Assembly (NCBI GenBank): GCA_958295985.1
Contig: OY282432.1
Coordinates: 3,133,001 to 3,197,000 of the forward strand
Length of the DNA stretch: 64,000 bases
Source of the DNA: an uncultured Candidatus Binatia bacterium
GTDB taxonomy: Bacteria; Desulfobacterota; Binatia; UBA9968; JAJDTQ01
Reading direction: 5' to 3'
The notes under the pieces are model-generated. The model made no database searches and was not told the origin of the DNA. It saw nothing but the letters and a program-made list of their open reading frames with translations. Positions 60,804 to 64,000 of this stretch are shown here, one piece after another (positions within the stretch are counted from its first letter, which is position 1; every line of letters starts with the position of its first letter). A program made the position numbers and the translations under genes.

Positions 60804-61685
60804 TCATGAAACCGCGTACGGCCACCTGGACCACGCGATCAGCAACACGCCCAGGACGACCATGGAAGTGGCCATGACCTTGCGCCGCGTGATCGGGTCG
60901 GAATCACCCAGGATGAGCGGGGAAAGCCCCAGGGTAAAGAGCGAGAAACAATGGACCAGCGGGGAAACCACCGCGACCTCCGCCATGCCCAGGGCCGTGA
61001 ACATCAGGAAATAGGCGACGAAATGCACGAATCCTATGAGTGCGAAGCAGCCGATCGTCCACCATCCGCAGCTCCTCAACCGCGTCAGGCCGTGGGTCGG
61101 GAAATAGACCGCCGACATGATCAGGAATGACGCGCTCACCGTGATCGTCGCTCCAACCATCGGCGCCGGCCCGGCAAGGAGTCCGAACCGGACCATGTTG
61201 TCCCGCAACGCCGCGAGCAACGCCCCGGATGCCGGGAAGAACAGGTCCCGAGGGCGCCAGGATCTCGATTCGCCCTTCCACGAGAGAAAGACCAGGCCGC
61301 CAACGACGGCCACGGCTCCCAGGAGGTTGGCGGGGCCGGGTTCCTCATCCAGGAGCACCATGGCCAGAAGCACGGCAAAGAGCGGCGCCGAATTGAGAAC
61401 CGCGGTGGCCGCCGAAGCTCCCAGCCTCTCGATACCCTTGAAGGCCACCAGGCGAAAGAGTCCCGGGACCACGAGACCCGAGACCGCGAAGATCAGGTTG
61501 GCGCCGGCCTGAAGCTCCGAGAGGTCGTGGAAGGTGAACAGGAAGAGCCACAGGCACACCCCATTGAAGAACAGGTCCACCACCAAGCCGCTGAAGGGAT
61601 CGAGATACTGGACGCCTCGATGAACCAGCGTTGCCGTGCAGGCAAAGGCCAGGGAGGCCAGCAGGCCCAGGGCGACGGCGAGCAG
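60804..61685 (-). CDS. EamA/DMT family transporter 2, probable CTG start
   Basis: About 293 residues if initiated at CTG 61685; ten hydrophobic helices in two EamA halves. The canonical start (TTG/GTG near 61590-61586) would cut off LLAVALGLLASLAFACTATL plus about 13 further residues, which form the expected first helix of the family. The CTG lies just after the TctA stop (TAA-CAC-CTG) and is preceded by GGGAG, so translation may be coupled to tctA. Located in the inner membrane; substrate unknown. Confidence 0.8.
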   Translation of the reverse strand: MLAVALGLLASLAFACTATLVHRGVQYLDPFSGLVVDLFFNGVCLWLFLFTFHDLSELQAGANLIFAVSGLVVPGLFRLVAFKGIERLGASAATAVLNSAPLFAVLLAMVLLDEEPGPANLLGAVAVVGGLVFLSWKGESRSWRPRDLFFPASGALLAALRDNMVRFGLLAGPAPMVGATITVSASFLIMSAVYFPTHGLTRLRSCGWWTIGCFALIGFVHFVAYFLMFTALGMAEVAVVSPLVHCFSLFTLGLSPLILGDSDPITRRKVMATSMVVLGVLLIAWSRWPYAVS

Positions 61686-61688
61686 GTG

Positions 61689-63206
61689 TTACTCCCGCTT
61701 TCCTTCGGCGCCCTTCCTGGCCTGGTCCTCGAGGGACTTGCCCCTTCGCGTCTGAACCACCGAGTAGGACAGCGTCCCGACCATCAACAGGAAGATGCAC
61801 ACCACGGTGGGTTGCACGAGCCATGCCGCTCCATAGGCACTGCTGGAGATCCACAGATAGTTCTCGACGATGGTGCCCAGCACGAGACCCAGCACGAACG
61901 GCGGCCTCGGCCACTGGAACAGCACCATGATGTACCCGACCACGCCGAAGATGACCGTGACGATCATGTCGCTGAAGTTGTTGTGGGCCGCGAACGCGCC
62001 CAGAAAGACGAACATGAGGAGGAAGGGAATCAGCAAGTGGCCCCTGACGAAAGTGAGCTTCACGAGCTGGTTCAGGAACAGGAAGCTTGCGCCCACGGTG
62101 ATGATGTTGGCCACCACCAGGATCCACACCATGGCAAAGGTCACGTCCAGATGCTTGGTGAGCATCTCCGGGCCGGGGTTCAGCCCGACGATGAGAAAGG
62201 CGCCGAGCAGAATCGCCATGGCGCTGCTGCCCGGGATGCCGAAGGCCACCGTGGGAATCAGGTTTCCCCCTTCCTTCGAATTGTTGGCGGCCCCGGGTCC
62301 CAGCACCCCTTCCACCGCGCCCTTGCCGAACCGGCTCCTGTCTTTGGACGACTGCACCGCGTGGCCGTAAGCCAGCCACTGCGACACGCCGCCGCCAAGG
62401 CCGGGCAAGGCGCCGATGAACGCTCCGATGAAACCGCAGCGCATGGTCAGGCCGAAGTGGCGGAAGGTGTCCTTGACCCCTTCCATCACCCCGGTGATCT
62501 TCCCCACCTTGGCCTCGGCGATGCTGGTGCCGCGCACCGCCAGATCGATGATCTCCGGGATGGCGAAGAGTCCCACCACCACGGGGCCCAGACTCAGGCC
62601 ATCCCAGAGATAGAGAGTTCCCAACGTATAACGCAGCGTCCCGGTCTGGGGATCGACGCCGATGGACGCCAGCATGAGCCCGATGCCGCCGCACAGGAGC
62701 CCCTTGGTGAGCGACGACCCGCTCAGCGAGGCAATGAAAGTGATGCCCAGAATCGCCAGCATGAACAGTTCGGGAGAGCCGAAGAACAACACCAGCGGGC
62801 GCATGATGGGAATCGCAAGGGCCAGGATCAGCGCGCCTTCGAGCCCCGCCACCAGCGAGCTCATGAGCGCTGCGCCCATGGCCCGGCCGGCCTCCCCATT
62901 CTTGGTCATGGGGTAGCCGTCCATGATGGTGGCCGCGGCCGTGCCTTCTCCCGGGATGCCGAAGAGGATCGAGGTGAGGTCACCGGTGGTGCCGGTGATG
63001 GCGTGCATGCCCAGGAGAAAGGCAAAGGCCGAGATCGGCTCCCCGATCTTGTAGGCGAAGGGGAGCATCAGCGCCAGGGTGGCCAAGCCGCCCAGGCCGG
63101 GGAGAATCCCCACGATGAATCCCACCAACGCGCCCAGGAGCAGAAAGCCGAAGGCAGGCCAGGAGAGGACGTGAAGCAGTCCCTCTATGAAGGCGTCGAG
63201 CATCAT
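61689..63206 (-). CDS. Tripartite tricarboxylate transporter permease TctA
   Basis: 505 residues with about eleven membrane helices. Family hallmarks: GILPGLGGLATLALMLPFAYKI, TSILFGIPGEGTAAATIMDGYPMTKNGEAGRAMGAALMSS, and GGVSQWLAYGHAVQSSKDRSRFGKGAVEGVLGPGAANNSKEGGNLIPT. It works with the periplasmic TctC protein 10 bp upstream. GGGGAGG overlaps the TctC stop as the ribosome site. No separate TctB gene is seen in the next positions, unless the last two helices of TctA substitute for it. Confidence 0.95.
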   Translation of the reverse strand: MMLDAFIEGLLHVLSWPAFGFLLLGALVGFIVGILPGLGGLATLALMLPFAYKIGEPISAFAFLLGMHAITGTTGDLTSILFGIPGEGTAAATIMDGYPMTKNGEAGRAMGAALMSSLVAGLEGALILALAIPIMRPLVLFFGSPELFMLAILGITFIASLSGSSLTKGLLCGGIGLMLASIGVDPQTGTLRYTLGTLYLWDGLSLGPVVVGLFAIPEIIDLAVRGTSIAEAKVGKITGVMEGVKDTFRHFGLTMRCGFIGAFIGALPGLGGGVSQWLAYGHAVQSSKDRSRFGKGAVEGVLGPGAANNSKEGGNLIPTVAFGIPGSSAMAILLGAFLIVGLNPGPEMLTKHLDVTFAMVWILVVANIITVGASFLFLNQLVKLTFVRGHLLIPFLLMFVFLGAFAAHNNFSDMIVTVIFGVVGYIMVLFQWPRPPFVLGLVLGTIVENYLWISSSAYGAAWLVQPTVVCIFLLMVGTLSYSVVQTRRGKSLEDQARKGAEGKRE

Positions 63207-63216
63207 GGCCTGTCAG

Positions 63217-64000
63217 CTACCTCCCCAGGAGCCCCCTGACGCCGTCCACCACCTCTTTGGGCTGGCTTACGACGCTCTTGGCCACCTTCTGCAGCTCCTC
63301 GCCCCTCAGCAGCTTATAGGGTACCATCCGCCCCTTCTTCGCCTCGGCCGCCAACTCCGGGTCCTGCAAGGCCTTGGCGTAAGCGTCGCGCAACATCTTC
63401 ACGCGGTCTGCCGGTACACCCGGCGCGACACCGAACGGGCGCCCGAAGTCGCCGCTGGCGAAGATCACCTTGGACATGGCCCGGACCAGCTTCGGGGCAT
63501 TGTACTTGTCGAACAGCTCAGTGAGGGTGGGCACGTCCTTGAGCCTCGGATCCCGCTCCTGTCCACTCTGAGCGAGCTGCTTGACGAACTTGTTCTTGTG
63601 CCAGGTCAGATAGGGCTCCCGGCCGAAGTGCGGGGGAATGGTCATGCCACGGCAAAGCACCTCCCCTCGTTCCACCGCCAGATCGATCTCGCTGCCGCCG
63701 GGATAACCCATGACGAAATTGAAATTCGCTCCCACACCCTTCTCCAGGATCTTGCCCATGAGATAGCTGTTGCCCGCGGTCCCGGAGCTGCCGAGTCTGG
63801 CCGGGTCCTTCTTGTTCTTGATCAGGTCGTCGACGCTCTGGTATTTCGAGTCGCTGCGGCAGAAGAGCACCGAGTGGCTCACTTCCTGCGTGCCGATCCA
63901 CTGGAACTTGGCGATGTCGAAGCGCACCTCCTTCCGTCCTACGACCTGGTCCAGGTACAGTCCGGCCAACGGCATAACGAGGGAAGTGCCGTCCTGCTTG
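63217..64000 (-). CDS. TctC/Bug family solute-binding protein, 5' part cut by window edge
   Basis: The last ~261 residues of a tripartite tricarboxylate transporter receptor. Open to the right edge with KQDGTSLVMPLAGL, then FQWIGTQEVSHSVLFCRSDSKYQSVDDLI, LGSSGTAGNSYLMGKIL and FGVAPGVPADRVKMLRDAYAKALQDPELAAEAKKG, all typical of TctC. The signal peptide lies outside the window. Delivers a carboxylate to TctA. Confidence 0.93.
   Translation of the reverse strand, partial: KQDGTSLVMPLAGLYLDQVVGRKEVRFDIAKFQWIGTQEVSHSVLFCRSDSKYQSVDDLIKNKKDPARLGSSGTAGNSYLMGKILEKGVGANFNFVMGYPGGSEIDLAVERGEVLCRGMTIPPHFGREPYLTWHKNKFVKQLAQSGQERDPRLKDVPTLTELFDKYNAPKLVRAMSKVIFASGDFGRPFGVAPGVPADRVKMLRDAYAKALQDPELAAEAKKGRMVPYKLLRGEELQKVAKSVVSQPKEVVDGVRGLLGR

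Overview
The window is GC-rich bacterial DNA that is densely coded. It carries housekeeping genes of ordinary bacterial type (ispG, a dus gene, maf, argC, thiI, rdgB, pgsA, prc, one tRNA-Gly with an encoded CCA end). Around them sits an unusually large set of small-molecule catabolism and transport genes: UbiD decarboxylases, a molybdenum hydroxylase, short-chain dehydrogenases, ten amidohydrolase-2 proteins, and peptide ABC, TRAP-TAXI and tripartite tricarboxylate (TTT) transporters. This mixture resembles metabolically versatile uncultured lineages near the old Deltaproteobacteria (Tectomicrobia/Entotheonella, Binatota or Rokubacteria-like). That placement is inference from gene content only.

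Layout. 1-12.8 kb (+ strand): a partial UbiD, the three subunits of a xanthine-dehydrogenase-type molybdenum hydroxylase (small, large, FAD), two tandem FAD oxidoreductases of the phytoene-desaturase type, an SDR, a second UbiD, a signal-less SsuA/NMT1-like binding protein and a second SDR. 12.8-19 kb: housekeeping (prc on minus; ispG, dus and maf on plus; an EamA exporter on minus). 19-49.4 kb: the accessory core, with ten amidohydrolase-2 genes in 29 kb. Among them lie two NAD-dependent epimerases, a CoA transferase, an isochorismatase-like hydrolase, an alpha/beta hydrolase, a flavin reductase, two maleate-isomerase/racemase-fold proteins, a full dipeptide-type ABC transporter (SBP, two permeases, two ATPases), a TauE/SafE exporter, argC, a toxin-antitoxin pair and a DUF6338 gene with a tiny proline-rich partner. 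49.4-55 kb: a rhodanese-MoeB fusion behind a near-perfect sigma-70 promoter, an SDR/NTF2/cupin operon, thiI and an M20 peptidase. 55-57 kb: a scar with a degenerate rdgB fragment, a HigBA-type toxin-antitoxin pair and a transposase remnant. 56.4-59.3 kb: TRAP-TAXI transporter. 59.4-64 kb (- strand): TTT transporter (TctC truncated by the window edge, TctA), an EamA exporter, pgsA, tRNA-Gly and rdgB.

How it may work together. The transporters would import organic acids or peptides-like substrates. CoA transferase, molybdenum hydroxylase, UbiD and the SDRs would activate, hydroxylate, decarboxylate and oxidise them. The amidohydrolase-2 proteins belong to the ACMSD/gamma-resorcylate decarboxylase superfamily and are candidate decarboxylases or hydrolases of (hydroxy)aromatic or dicarboxylic acids. 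No substrate can be read from the sequence. No dedicated transcription factor and no UbiX (prenyl-FMN synthase) is present.

Three families of intergenic palindromic repeats are spread through the window. The most unusual is a ~79-bp core found twice, beside the ABC-transporter genes, each time enclosed by long inverted arms that differ between the two copies.
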